A stretch of DNA of 64,000 nucleotides, taken from the NCBI RefSeq assembly GCF_019097595.1, contig NC_080718.1:19570157-19634156 (forward strand), given 5' to 3'. Position 1 is the stretch's first letter. Every line of letters starts with the position of its first letter. Under the pieces are notes generated by a model. It was not told the origin of the DNA. It searched no databases and was given only the letters and a program-made list of their open reading frames with translations. Made by a program: the position numbers and the translations under genes. The stretch is from Hemibagrus wyckioides (Eukaryota; Chordata; Actinopteri; Siluriformes; Bagridae). Shown piece by piece: positions 1 to 13,074 of this stretch.

Positions 1-739
1 GCACTCCGCTCGTAATTAGTATGAGAATATCTAATCTCCTCTTCCTCTCTCATCTTAACCCCGCACAAAGGTAATAAGGGGAACACCATTAAAATTCAAT
101 AACCTTTTTAATTAGACATGCCCTTTTAACAAGTTTTGATGATTGGCTTCATTTTGCTACGCGGGGTGGCTTTTTTTAATATGTTCATTAGGATCGTTCC
201 CTTAAATAAAACATGATGCGAGATTCACTGATATTCACTGCTACTAATGTGATTTAAAAGCCACTTAAATACGGGGTGAAGTAATTGACAGTAATGCAGT
301 TGAACAGATAACACAACCACCATGATTTTCCCAAGAGGGGTCCAATTCCCAATATCCTCACCCAGTAGTCTTAAACTCAACTAATTTTCCACTTTTTTAT
401 TTTATTTTTTTTTCACAGCGTTTATCTGTTAACACAACCTCCTGCATGATGCCATCAAGCTAACTGTAATTTGCTCAACAGCTGCAAATCGCTTTATGTT
501 CATGAAGTCTAATGCTGAGTTCATGCCAAAGTGAGAACTGGGGAGCTCTGGGGACTTTTCTGCTAAGAAACAATAATTTGAACAATTATCCAAACCAGTA
601 CCTTCCATTTAAAAAGCCAGACTTTTTCAAAAGACTTCTTTGTTTGTGAATGTTGTGATCTCATCACCCATGGTACAAAGCATGAACAAGAAACAGTTCA
701 CTTCTGTGCTATAAAAAACGCACTATAACGGCACACCCA

Positions 740-1015
740 TCGCACTTAACAGTATCGTATTCATATTCAGTTTATTCTTATCAACATTTCAGTCACTGTA
801 CTAACGTGCCATACTTTCCCATATTTTACCTTGTGCAGATTCCCACTTTATTATACAGCGGATTTCATTTCTTTATTATTCTCTTTACATTTGATCTTAT
901 TTTATTTTCAATTCAATTTTAATACTCTTTTGAATCATGACATTATCTCGATTTTACATAAAAAGCATTTCACTCCATGTCATAAATAAAATTCCAATTT
1001 GATTTGATTAAAAAT
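740..1015 (+). repeat. Degenerate retroelement-like 3' tail
   Basis: An AT-rich stretch ends in AAGCATTTCACTCCATGTCA followed by an ATAAAATT and GATTTGATTTGATT type tail. This matches the general form of 3' ends of old fish non-LTR elements, which finish in short tandem repeats. No coding part is recognisable. Confidence 0.3.
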
Positions 1016-2656
1016 AGTACTGCTTTAAGAATTTAACAAAGACCTGCGATTGTGATTAACGGTACATAAAAAACACAAGAACAGTCGGATCAGCATTAAG
1101 TTACGTATCGGCAATTACAAAAACGGTTACAGCAAAGCTGATCAGTGAATAAAAAACAGGCAAGAAGTCCAAGTTCTAAACCAACTGGACTCCTGTAGCA
1201 GATCCTCGGCCACTGCTTCCCCAATCACATGCATTTACGACAGTAATTTAGCTGAAGACAGCTCACCAGACCAAACGTTAGCTACATGAGGAGACATGGG
1301 TACAGAAAGAGAAGGATTTCACAGACTTTATTTACCCTCTCTCTCCTAAACCACTTATTCACAGGAGGGTTGTTTTTTACTGTTGTGGCCAAAATGCTTG
1401 ATTTTGTGCGGCTTGTTTTTGTAAAATGCTTGCGAAGGACTCTTCTATTAAACTTCCACCAGTGAATAGACATTCTGTGATAGCTGTACTCATGAATGTA
1501 AGAGGGCTGAATGTCTGTTATGATGATGTCAACAGGCTCAAATCTGTGTCATTTTCCAAAACCCCAAGCTCCTTTGAATATCGCTTGATTTTGTGTTCAT
1601 TTCTTGCGACTTACTGGAGGGACTGGCAGATTAGCAGAGCGATGTCTCAAACTCGAGAATGTGTTCGAGAATGCTAAAGTGTTTCCTGGTGTAAAATTCA
1701 AATCAGCTGTGAATCCATGTCCATGGCGCTAATCATAACTTGTATCATGAACTGTCAGTCTGAAACAAACCACAACTTAATGATTACTGTTCAAACGTGT
1801 AAAGGTGGATGTTGTCATTGTTCAGTCATGTAATCAGTTATATGGACCTTTATCATGTTGCCATTTAGGGATTTTAGCCGTGTACCATTGTTTCAAGGTG
1901 AGCATCTAGTTGCGGCAGTTCTTAGATCTCAAGGAGGGCAAGAACTGACCAACACAAAAAGTTTTAAAAAATAAAAAATTCTGACCGAGTGCTGTATCGT
2001 TAAAGTTCACTGAACACAACATAACTGCCAATCGGAGAAAGTCAGGCTAATGTGCTCGGTGATCTACTGTATACATCTCCATTCTCCTGTTCCTTTCATG
2101 TGAGGTTCGCACTGCTTTGCTCTTTCTCCTCTGTACCTGTTATTACCTGACCTGAAGCCAATTACCTCAGCCCATTATGCCACATTAAACGCAAATAAGC
2201 CCACTTCAATTCATCTGCCAGCAGCGCAGCCTCGGTGCACTTCAGACAGACAGCACTCCAGTGAAACCCAAAAGAAACGGCCTGGCTCTAAAAGGCTTTC
2301 AGCCAGGAGCCTATAAAACAGCAATTAAAGTCAGTGAACTTTCAAACCAGCATATTGAGCTGCACTGAAATGGACTCTAAAGCGTCGCTGTTTGCAGAAC
2401 TCTAGTGAAAGAGGTTCCAATTTGACTTTTATGGTGCGAATTTGAGTGTAGACAATAGTAGGTTGTAGCAAATGGAATTTAGGAAGGGGAAAAAAAAAGA
2501 TTTAACATTGATGGCAGCACTCAAGGTTACATTTAGCTTCACTTTCCAGACTTACAAACATTAAATATCACTATTCATTTGCATTGGATACTAATTTATA
2601 AGAAAACATAAAGAATATAGATAGAAATACTAGAGACTACAAATGAACCCTGTTGC

Positions 2657-2727
2657 AAAATAAAATAAAATAACAAATGTAATAAAATAAATAGTAAAAT
2701 AAAATAAAATAAAATAAAATAAAATAT
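2657..2727 (+). repeat. (AAAAT)n microsatellite, interrupted
   Basis: AAAAT and AAATA units are repeated with two interruptions and a cleaner run at about 2695-2727. Confidence 0.85.
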
Positions 2728-3189
2728 TTCCAAAAGAAGAATAAAGAATAAAGAAGTCCAGGCTTAGGTCCACAGCAATAATTTCTATCACTTCAGATCA
2801 TTTTCTTATTTTCTTGGATTGCAAACAAATACACACAGCTATAATTAACCCTCTTCACAAAGGCCCTTCTTTGGCGACATTTTTTTAATTGAATCTAAAT
2901 CTGCTAAGAATCTGCTCCGCTGCTATAGTGCACCAAATGAAAGCCTGCGAGATTCCAGATAGCGTCGGAGCGGTGAGTATCAGCCTCACGCAGATCTGTA
3001 GGCTGACAGCTCAGATTTAATCCCTACTTTCAGAGAGAAAAGCAAGGAAAATTGGATTCATGATGTGTAACACTTTAGCTTTTTAAATGTGTTTTTAAAA
3101 AAAATTGGAGCTGAGCTTGTTCATTCTTAGTATAATGCTCTCAAAGACTAGTGAAAACAATAACTCTTTATCATCAGCCCATCTCATAA

Positions 3190-3212
3190 AGAGAGAGAGA
3201 GAGAGAGAGAGA
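3190..3212 (+). repeat. (GA)n microsatellite
   Basis: About eleven uninterrupted GA dinucleotides. Confidence 0.85.
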
Positions 3213-4195
3213 CTGACTAGGTAAGAGGGGAGACAGCAGGTAGAGACACAAGATGAAGATTAAGGTATATCTGAAAATTTGCCCGAGCTCTTATCTGAAA
3301 TTCAAAGGCTCTTCGCAGAATCACAGACACATAATGACTACAATTCCGACACATCAAGGATATAATCTTTTTTTATCCAATGAATGAAATAAAGAACACG
3401 CATGCAATTATAACCTCATCTGATGCTTATCTTGCTGAACTAAAAGGACGTAATCCCTGCTGGTTAAGTCTAATTCAAACCTCTAAAAAAACACTGAAAA
3501 CATAGAGCAAACAGTAACAATAAAAGTGGTGCATTTAGAAATTAAAGCTTGCAGCTTAAAATCCAAAATCTGTCTGAATGCAGATTCTTAGCTCAGAAAG
3601 GCTATACGGCAATTTCCAAAAGATTACCGGACAAGTCCGGCTAGTGACTAATCCCCCGCTTCTGTTGTGGCACTGAGCTGAGAATCTTAGCAGGACCTGC
3701 GGCTGGTTTGACCCAGGTCAAGGTTAACTTGAACAACCTGAGGGCGCACTTCTCCATTTACTGTCATTTTGCTCAGCTAATGCTACTTTAATTGTTCCCA
3801 TCACTGCTTTTTACTGTTGCTTGTCCCACAAACGTCAACAGCAAATTATGATCCTTTTCTTCAGAGTAATTTGGCTGGATCCACTCACACATCAATGACA
3901 GTGTGAAAGTCCTCTCGCTGATTAGAAAGCGGCTGGCATCAGCTTTTAGGAAGCTCTGCGCTCCCAGAAAGACGCTTTTCCTTTGCTGTGGTCGTACCAG
4001 AACCAGGGAACTGTAGTGTGTATTTTTTAATCTGTAAAGGCATTTTAATTACGTAAACATACACTATACACACATTTTTGTGTAAAAGATACTATATATT
4101 GCCAAAAGTATGCGAACACTGGGCCATCACACCCATATGTGGTTCTTCTCTAAACTGCTGCCATATAGTTGGAAAGCACAAAATTGTATAGGGAT

Positions 4196-4822
4196 GCGTC
4201 TCAATCACCTCCTTAGCTCAGTAGTCAGAGCCCTGATCAGAGAGTCAGACATTTTAAGGTGCACTGGAATGTTCGCTCTCTAAAAAATCATCCCAGAATT
4301 CACTGCAAAAAAACAGGGAGGGCAAATTTTCCACTACTGGAAAAAATGGCGGACGAATTCTTAGACAGCTTCGTTTACAATTAAGTAGCTTGTTATTTTA
4401 GCTCTCAAATGATTACTTACATGAACAATATATATATATTTACCTTACTTGCCATTCTATATATGATTTGTTTGAGTGTAATGACATTTAAGGTGCTTAA
4501 TGATTTAAAAAAATTCACTAGCTAGCCTATGATCCTGCTTGAAGTATCATGACAGAAATGCATGATATAAGCTTAGTGGTTAAGGTGTTGGACTGATCAG
4601 AAGGTTTGAACCCCAGGTCCGCCAAGCTGCCACTGCTGGGCCCCTGAGCAAGGCCCTTAACCCTCAGTTGCTCAGTAATGCAAATAAGATAAATTTTAAG
4701 TTGCTCTGGATAAGGGTGTCTGCCAAATGCTGTAAATGTAAATAAAACCTATATGTTTGGGTTGACTGATGAGGAAATTAGAATGTCACCAGTCATCAGT
4801 GCCCCAACTTGTGTACATGATA
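4196..4822 (+). mobile_element. Insertion inside the inverted-repeat element, including a SINE
   Basis: This block interrupts the surrounding element and is therefore younger. Its first part (4196-4560) resembles fish repeat sequence starting ATGCGTCTCAATCACCTCC, and it contains no gene. Its second part is the SINE described separately. The last 75 bp (4748-4822) are unassigned. Confidence 0.55.
4570..4747 (+). mobile_element. tRNA-derived SINE, Mermaid/V-SINE-like
   Basis: The head has pol III promoter features: an A-box-like TAGTGGTTAAGGTG and a B-box-like GGTTTGAACCC. The body reads GCCACTGCTGGGCCCCTGAG and the 3' tail is CTCTGGATAAGGGTGTCTGC followed by CAAATGCTGTAAATGTAA, the conserved tail of fish V-SINE-type elements. 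It looks nearly complete. The family name is from memory of catfish and zebrafish SINEs. Confidence 0.75.
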
Positions 4823-6334
4823 TACTGTAGCATTAAGATTTCTCTCCATTGGAGCTAAGAGACCCAAACCTCTCCAAGCACGATAATGTCCCTGGGTACA
4901 AAAAGTGAGCTCCATGCAAACAAGGTTTGCCGAGGATGGACTGGAAGAGCTGAAGTGTCCTGAGCCCTGACCTCAACTCCACTGAACACTTTATGGATGA
5001 ACAAGAACACAGACTGTATCCTAGACCTGCACCTAATGCTCTTGTAGCTGAACGAGCAAACTCTCCAAAATCTAGAAAGAACCCTTCCCAAAAGAGTGCA
5101 GGTTACTATAAACACAAAGGGTGGACTAGATCTGAAATAGGACGTCCAGCGATAACACATGGGTTTGATAGTGTGTCCACAAACTTTTGGTCCCTTGATG
5201 GTACCACCACAGCCATCTGGAAAGCTACAGAGTGGTATGTGTAGTGTAGAGTGTACCTCAGTTTTATTTTAGGTCTCAAGTATATAATCATTTTCTAATA
5301 TAAGTTGATAGGCTGAAATGTGTTTTGTTCTGCGCTAACTGTTTAATAAAAAAAAATAAAAAAAATCAATGCAGCATCAATTGAGATCATGTCAAAATCA
5401 GGAGGCAGAAAAAAAAGTGAAGGGAAATCTTTCTCTTGCACACAGCCAATTAACTACCAGAGACAACGCAGCATCTGGGAATCTTCACCTCCACAAACCT
5501 AGCAATTAACTAATTACATGATGGGTTTGATGCTGCCAGTTTGTCAAGCCAATTACCGGCGTTTTTTTTTCAAGCACGGGGACTGTGAGTGAAAATGTAC
5601 GAAGGCCGCCCAGGTTATCTGCATGGCTGCGGATAAAAAGCACTGATGAGGCTTTGACGCACTGACAGGTTTCCTGATCGCATGCTGACGACGCGTGTGG
5701 GCAGCTGTCTCAGAAAGACGGCGTATCAGCCGAGTCTGTCTTCCTACAGCACGCCAACGCCTCTTCTTAATTTGTGTTATGACTTGCACGTAACCTGCGT
5801 CCACCGGCTGCTTTCACAGACAAGCCTCCGGTCGACATCGGCGTCGAGCGCATAGCTGGCGTTTGTCATGTCACATCCCACCCTCACTCCTGAAACGAGA
5901 AAGGAGGATTCTTTATTTCTACCTGTGGTCTGGGCGCACTGCAGAAACGCCTTTCTGTCACCTGATATCCGCACACAACACGCCTAGCTGCTTCAGCACG
6001 CTCTGTTGAAGGCTACAATTATAGCAGCAGGGCCTGATGGCCCCGCGGCACTGTGAGACCATTCCACTCTCTCTCATTTGTAATTACAGACGCCCAGAGG
6101 CCAGGTGAGGAGTCAGCGCTGAAAACATCTCACTCATCTACCTGTAGTCGACGTGAGAACTCACACAAAGTCAGTTCTGCTAGTTTTCCTTTCTAATTAT
6201 GAGCTTCCAGAAATGCAGGGAATCTGCTTTTAGGAGCCTGTTTTGTCAGAGAGTGAGGTGAGGAGGGCATGTGTGTGGCTTGGGGCAGAATTGGAAAGCT
6301 TCTCGTGTTGGGTGATTTCGACATTCCCGCAAAC

Positions 6335-6366
6335 ACACACACTCACGCACGCACACACACACATAC
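6335..6366 (+). repeat. (CA)n microsatellite, interrupted
   Basis: CA dinucleotides with CG and TA interruptions. Confidence 0.75.
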
Positions 6367-7024
6367 ACATACTCACAAAGAGCCTTTGTGCTCAGGAGCA
6401 AAACCAAAACAATCTCATCAGCATAATTACCCCTCTTCTGCTCCTACTTTGAGTTCACGCCGGAAGGTTGAAACACGGCACAGTGCCATCACACATATCA
6501 AAGCACAGAGTTATCCACTTTAACAGATGTAAAAAAAAAAAAAAGGCTCTCAAAGCACTAGAATGGAACAAAACGGATCCACCTCGGAGAACTTGGGAGA
6601 GGGATTAGGGACAGGTGAATGCCATTCTTTACTCTTAACAGTAAACAGGCATTAGATCTCTGCTACATATATACATAAAAACCTACCTGAGCTGAAGAAA
6701 AGCTCTGAATAGTGTCCTCTTTCTTACAGCTAGTCTTTTGTCACAAATTTTAAATGTGGATCCTGTAGGTCAAGAACAAATTAAATATCTGATTTAGGGG
6801 GAAAAAAAAAAAGATTGACAATCTGCTTGTTTGCCTTTTCAATTTGTGACTAACTGACAACAGACTCATAAGAGCACATAAATACTGTTGTGATCGTGAT
6901 TTATGGCTACAAGTAGCTCAAAAATAAAAGAACTATTTGCAACCTAATTATCATCCATCATTTCCCCTGTCAAGCGATACACATAATACCCTCAAACCAA
7001 GAACTAGCCGCAACAGAAAAGTTT

Positions 7025-7027
<3 letters not shown>

Positions 7028-7056
<29 letters not shown>
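7028..7056 (+). repeat. (TC)n microsatellite
   Basis: About thirteen TC dinucleotides after a poly-T run. On the dph6 sense strand it is (GA)n. Confidence 0.85.
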
Positions 7057-7060
<4 letters not shown>

Positions 7061-7527
7061 CAGTTCTGAGCAAGCAACCTGATATGGATCTGGCCTAAAG
7101 GCAGAGCATGGAGCAAGAGAACAGGTGACAAGACACTAACCTCGCCTCCATCACCCTGTCATTTAACGGCTTAAATGAGACATACAAGATTTTAATCTGA
7201 TCTACACGCCCTGCGAGCTCTGAGGTATGCACCAACTCTTCTCAAGAAAAAAAAAAAAAAAAAGAAGCACACACCTCAGCTTCCAAACAATAAAGAAGCG
7301 TGAAATTACTAAGGGCTTTCATTAATGTGCAAGCACTCATCTATGATCATGCATCAACTGCCAAGAATTCGCGTCTTATCTCCTCCCATTGTGTTTCACT
7401 TCACTGCTTTGCTCCCTGGCTAACACGTCAACGCTTCTGCTGAGCTCTGATTGATTATTTGAGCAGACTCAGGACCGGCTCCACACTTCTACAGCCCTGC
7501 AGTTTGAATCTGGAACTCATCACCCAC

Positions 7528-7646
7528 CGTACGCCGCCACCTTGATGACGAAGGCCTGAAGGCCAGAGGAGATCATCTCACTGAGCAGATCAGCTTGCTC
7601 ACGGCGCCACAAATACGCCAGAGGCTGGAGTTGCAACCTGGAGCAC
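7528..7646 (-). CDS. dph6: dph6 coding exon 5 (last exon in the window)
   Basis: This 119-nt exon has acceptor GATGCAG|GTG and donor GTACG|GTGGGT. It encodes residues 125-164, [32 protein letters not shown] and VIKVAAY, then the first base of a glycine codon. In mammals this block is followed by LDPDKHLGKTL. I looked for that and for the GEGGEYETF exon between positions 1 and 7527 on the minus strand and did not find them, so the gene continues left of the window. Confidence 0.93.
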
Positions 7647-8120
7647 CTGCATCACGACAGAAACAGAAACAGAAAACAACAGGGAGACAAACAGAGAGAG
7701 AGAGAGGGAGAGGGAGAGAGAGAGAGAGAGAGAGAAAAAAAAAAACAACAACAAAGAATAATCAGTGGAGACAGGACGGCGGAGACAGAAAAGTGAGCTG
7801 TATTCAGGGAGGAACCTATGACAAACTAAACTACTTCAAAGGCGATTAGCACTTTTTCTTCACCCGGGCAGCGCGCCACTGCCATGCTCATGTAGCACAT
7901 ACGCGGACGCCCCTTGAATGGCAGCGAGGCCTGAGTGAGAGTTAAGAGTGCAATTAGAACGACACAGCCGCCCTCATGGCGTCCTTCCTCTCAGGAATGG
8001 AGACAGGTTAGGTAACCTGAGCTCACAGCTACAGAGCTGTCTGTTTACCCTGAGGAAGTAAGCGCAGAAACAATGGCTGACTGACAGAACTATGAGCTGA
8101 TACAAAGAGAGAGAGCGCAC

Positions 8121-8160
<40 letters not shown>

Positions 8161-8229
8161 GGGAGGTAGAAGAAGAGAGAATAAGAGTGAGAGAGAGAGA
8201 GAGACAGTGGGGGGGGTGAGACCGAGGGG

Positions 8230-8277
<48 letters not shown>

Positions 8278-11200
8278 AGAGTGACAGGTCTTGCTGTGGT
8301 TGTAAGGTAAAGCTAGGAGACATGTATGTTGAGGCTGATTATCATGCAGAGGTGATCTCTCATCAGATTTCACATGCAGAGTCATTTGCTTAATTCACTA
8401 ATGTGAGTCCACATGATGCTGCAGGTTCAAGAGCGAAAAGGGTGAAATAAGATGCGGTTTACTTACACATTTTCCACTCGAACTCTCTGGTAGTCAGACA
8501 GAATGGCTCCTACTGATACGGCTTCGACACCCTCCTTTTCCTGAGCAGCAAACACACACAGGAAAAATACTGCATATTTAAAGGAGGCATACATGATAGC
8601 AGTTATATCTGTGGTGTTTGGCAGACTCTCAGATCCAGAGGGACTGACGCTTAGTCGTCGACTTGGGATCATTTTTAAAATATTTAATATTTATTCTTTT
8701 TTTGTTGCTGAACAAAAATGGGACTGAATAAAAATCCCACATATACTACTGTACTTTATTTCCTACTCTTTGGGTAACATGGATACGTCCAGCAACAAGG
8801 CAATAATTCAAAACACAATCACCAGAGGATTCTTGGGCCAAGAACAAAAACAGTAAGCAGTAAAAGGTTGTGCAAAAAGGTGCAGTATAGAATCAGAGGT
8901 CTGTACAGTCTGAGAATTCTACAGTATCTGCTCTATGAAATACAGAGTTAGTCCAGATCTATCAAGTAATAACTGTTTATAAGCAAGACAAAGGTTGTTA
9001 TAAAGATGTTATAAGAGAATGTTTGTATCACATTCAGACACAGAGATGCAATTTGACCTTTGTTATTTTTGACAATGAAGAAACATATAGGTTAATTTAA
9101 AGGGAAAAGGTTTTGCACTTAACAACAACCAAATAAAAAAATCCCAAACTCTAAAGATTAAAGAAAAATTCTTTGCTTAAGAAGGCAAAACAGTTTCATT
9201 ACACCCAGTTTATGGGAGACAAAGGCAAATTGTAATGCTACCGCTAATGCACAAAGGTATCTGAATGCATGAAAATAATAAATCTGTTAAGTAAAAATGA
9301 ATACTATTAAAATTTAGGTTAATATGGATGCCTTTCTGTTCCTTTCGGGCTCTGATAATGACTGCAGTATTCACAGACGCTACACACTGAACCGGCTGTC
9401 AATCACAAAAGCAGGAAGTATGACATCAAAAGCAGACAGTAGCAATAGAGGTAAAGCAATATTTACTCTCCTTCCTTTGCACAATGATACCCGGTTTTAA
9501 ACCAGAGATAACAGAGCTCAATAGCAGGTCTCTTCCTCTGTCAGATAGGCAGGAGGGATGTTTATATATGGAAGGGGTAGCGGGGTTTTCCTGACTCCGT
9601 TCACGTCCCCTGCAGGGTGGGGAGACTCGGCCTACGTCCTGTCCTCTCAGAGCTGCAGTGTTCTTATCAACAGTCTGAAAGAAGCACTGACCCTCAGCAG
9701 AAAGCCGGCCTTCTGCGTTGCTTCCACTAAACGTTACACACCGGCAATGCAAGGAGTATTCTGAGCGGTGACCGTCTTCCCCAAACGCCCTTTCCCCTTA
9801 GTGCTGCCTGTAACGGACAACGCGTCAGCTCTCTGCTGCTGTACACGGCTGGAGCTTGGAGGATTTAAGCCATGGAGACAGCAGCTGCATTCCTATAGAA
9901 GCCTAGACTCTGCGCTAGTGCGCAATTAACATTTCCACAATGATTAAACGTTTTATTCGAGCCGGACCATAAATTCTGAGCCACCACACACTCCGGCGGG
10001 ACGATGAGATTTCCACCGAGCGCCGAGATGAGTTCATTTTCAGCTGCAAAAAGAGGACAGTTTACAGGAACATCGAGGCACACACAAACACAAACACACA
10101 CACACACATACACACACACACCACCCCGCAGCTTCATTAGGACATTACATGTGCTGTAATTAGAATGGGGGGCAGCCCCACGCGCAGGGATGCACAAGTT
10201 GGCAGTAAATTACCTTGTAGCCATTATCAATTTCCCAGGCTACTGGTGCTTAAGATAACCCTCCCCTCTCCCTGTGGTCCTTCCTGCAATTTTTCTCTGC
10301 CTGATAAACATGCTGATTAAAAAGAGCAACGTGTAAACCTTTGATACTTTTTTAAATGAAATCCATGCCCTGCCCGAGGCTGACGCTTGCCTTCCACACA
10401 AACACGCCAGCTAATCAGATAAAGAATATATATGTATGCTTGTGTATGTGTGTGTCAGGGACATGGAGACATTACAGCCTCGGGCCTGGCTACAACACGG
10501 GCAAGTGAATGTTTGGCGAGATCCACGGGTTTACAGACACGCACTCCTAATAGGCAGTATTTTAAGCCATGAAAAAATAAAAGAGTACTGTCTATCTAGT
10601 AGTGATGAGGAGTGGATTCATATATTTCAACGCCTTACACAGTAACAGAGAGTAAAATTTACAGGTCAGGGAGTGAGCAGTGCTAAACTTAATATATATA
10701 ATAAAAGGGCACTTCTGGGTGAAGCACTGGATTTGGGACACAGCAAACTGTAACCGTACTGTAAGGCAGCAAGGTTACGACTCTTAAAGTCATACTGATG
10801 TATTCCAGTGGGAAAGTAGCAATGATTTATGTCAGTGTGGGCTCACGATGGATGTAATGTTCCCATTTTTAACCAAAAAAGACCCGATTTCATTCCCTTC
10901 CTGTACATAGTTCAAATGATGAAACCCTACTGTATACTGGCACACAGTCAAAAGTGATTAACAAGCAAAAAGTTTCCCACCGAGACCAAAAAAAGCTTTA
11001 CAGGGAATGCAGATGAGCCCGCGTTAAGGACTAGCAATCACAACTGCCACAAACACACAAACACCATGTGACCTGTGAGATTTCGGATATTCACTAGAAA
11101 GTGGATATGAATAGAAATTGAATATCGCTTGATAACAATAGCGCTTCTCTGCTCGCTCCTGAAACGTTCTCACACCCATTTCTTTCCACTCTTGAGTTCG

Positions 11201-12983
11201 AAGAGACCTAGACCATTTATAAACAAACCAGAGTATGATGGAGCTCGAGCAAGAGGTTATTTTTGGAGACCTCTTTGTTTTCATCCCGTCCGAATCATCG
11301 CTGCGAGACTGACAAGAATGAAGGAGGCTAGGGTTACTTATTTTACCATAACGGCGCACAATCTCAGCCTCTTAAATTTCACAAATTTTACACATACTTT
11401 CCCGACCGTTATGGAGGAAAGACGGAGGAACTGCAGTGCGCGAGCATAAATCAGCCTGGATTGATACTGCAGAAGCGTTCTCTGTATTCATGGCACTGTT
11501 CGAACATAAACTTTGATTCCCTACAGTTGGAAATCTCGATCGACCTATATTATTTTTGACAGTATAAGTTCTACAGAAGAAGAAAAAAAGGGGGAAAAAA
11601 AAAATGATGTCAGACTCCTAAAAGCTATTACAGCATCTAATCACAGTGTTTAAATTTAGTTCTGGCCAGTGCGTCGTTTCTTTTCCCCTGTCCCTATATT
11701 ACCATAGCGCAGCACAGCTACTCTATAATGAAGTGGCAGGAACTAGCACTCTAAAGCAAGCCATCCTTTAATCTTTCGTCCTCTCTTCTCTCCAGCTCAT
11801 TTTTCAAGCTTTGGGCAGGAGAAGCAGAAATGAAGCATTGCAGCTGGGAGCAGCGGAGCTCTGAGGCCCAGAGCCCTGTCAATGAAGCTCCTTAGCCCCT
11901 AACACTCATTAACACGACTCGCTAATTGTCAAATTCATTAAATCAAAGCCCCAAACGTCTTTCATAAAAATGAACGCACTGAGCTGGATGATAAAGATGT
12001 TAAGTGATTAAAGCTTGCACGTGTTCCAAAAAGAGAAATAATTACCCAAAGCAATGAGGGAAAAGTGACAATTTACACGCAGGCCAATTTGTTGCGCAGG
12101 ATTTATAGGCTATACAAGCCGACGTGGGAGCAACACATTTTTACCCAGACTTGTTAATCTGAAATTATTCAAGTAATAAAATGATTATTTTACACAACAT
12201 TTCAATCAGAAATGTTTATTACACCTATTTAACCAATTGAGGGATAAATCATGATAATTACATTTTACCATTTTGAATAAACAGGAATCTTATTCACATT
12301 GTACTTAATAAACTTCTAATAAATATTTATAAACCTCTAAATCACAATGAGTATCATTTGTTTTTAAATACTCAATATAAACCCAATTTACACTCAAATA
12401 AATGATGCTAATGATGCAGCACGCAAATAAGCAGTTCAAATGTAAGAACGAGGAACTTAATGATGTAACACACTATAAACACTCATATCTAACATCAGCC
12501 ATTCAGACAATGTTATCTAAAGCCTGGAGCCAAACTACAAGATTTCTAGCATCTTAGCCTTTGGATATATCAAAAACTCCACATATGATGGCAGATTTCA
12601 CAGATTTGTGAGAATTACAGAGAATGATACAGGAGGTCATTCGTACCCTTTGCAGTAACACTGTATAATAGTCCACCTGTGTGTGACAGGTCATAACACT
12701 CTCACACTGCACTACAACCATTAACACTGTTTTCTAGACTCTCAAGGTACTTCATATTCTTTATCTACTGCCAGTTTGCACGTGTACTGTAAATACTGAT
12801 ATAAATATGGTTAAATTCACAACTGTGTTTCATATCTGCATTGCTACATATAATTTAACGTATCGTATTCTATATTTAAGGTTTTCTTAGTCTTATAATT
12901 TTCAATTTTATATTTTCGTGTGTGTGTGTGTGTGTGTTGTATCTTGTAACTGACTATGCCACTGTAACACAAGAATTTCCCTC

Positions 12984-13074
<91 letters not shown>

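Larger units (their letters stand above)
4102..5190 (+). mobile_element. Non-autonomous DNA transposon with terminal inverted repeats, split by an insertion
   Basis: The left end CCAAAAGTATGCGAACAC (from 4102) and the right end GTGTCCACAAACTTTTGG (to 5190) are imperfect inverted repeats, and the similarity continues inward (CACACCCATATGT against ACATGGGTTTG). The interior at 4823-5190 reads like a well-known fish interspersed element with stretches such as GTAGCATTAAGATTTCTC and CCCTGACCTCAACTCCACTG. The two halves (4102-4195 and about 4823-5190) are separated by about 630 bp of foreign sequence. The flank is TA-rich, consistent with Tc1/mariner-type TA insertion, but the superfamily is inferred. 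No intact transposase is present; the open frame at 4993-5244 is inside the element and is not a gene. Confidence 0.75.
1..7527 (-). other. dph6 intron 5 (partial)
   Basis: No exon was recognised here on either strand. The intron holds a retroelement-like 3' tail (about 740-1015), an AAAAT array (2657-2727), short (GA)n runs (3190-3212), the split inverted-repeat element with its SINE (4102-5190), (CA)n at 6335-6366 and (CT)n at 7028-7056. Unique stretches at 2090-2340 and 5430-6100 look non-repetitive and contain clusters of ATTA/CAATTA motifs. Confidence 0.7.
7647..8466 (-). other. dph6 intron 4
   Basis: This 820-nt intron joins exons 4 and 5. It is dominated by purine tracts on the plus strand, which are (CT)n in the transcript: 7690-7735, directly upstream of the exon 5 acceptor, and 8107-8277 in mid-intron. 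Nothing else is recognisable. Confidence 0.85.

Noticed and set aside
4570..4660. tRNA gene-like A and B boxes
   Set aside because: They belong to a SINE head; the cloverleaf is not maintained and the SINE body and tail follow directly. The same holds at 39924.
1..7500. Remaining dph6 exons (LDPDKHLG and GEGGEYETF blocks)
   Set aside because: I scanned the minus strand for them and found no convincing match; they most likely lie left of the window.
8029..8385. 118-codon Ser-Leu-rich minus frame
   Set aside because: It is a translation of the (GA)n microsatellite inside dph6 intron 4.
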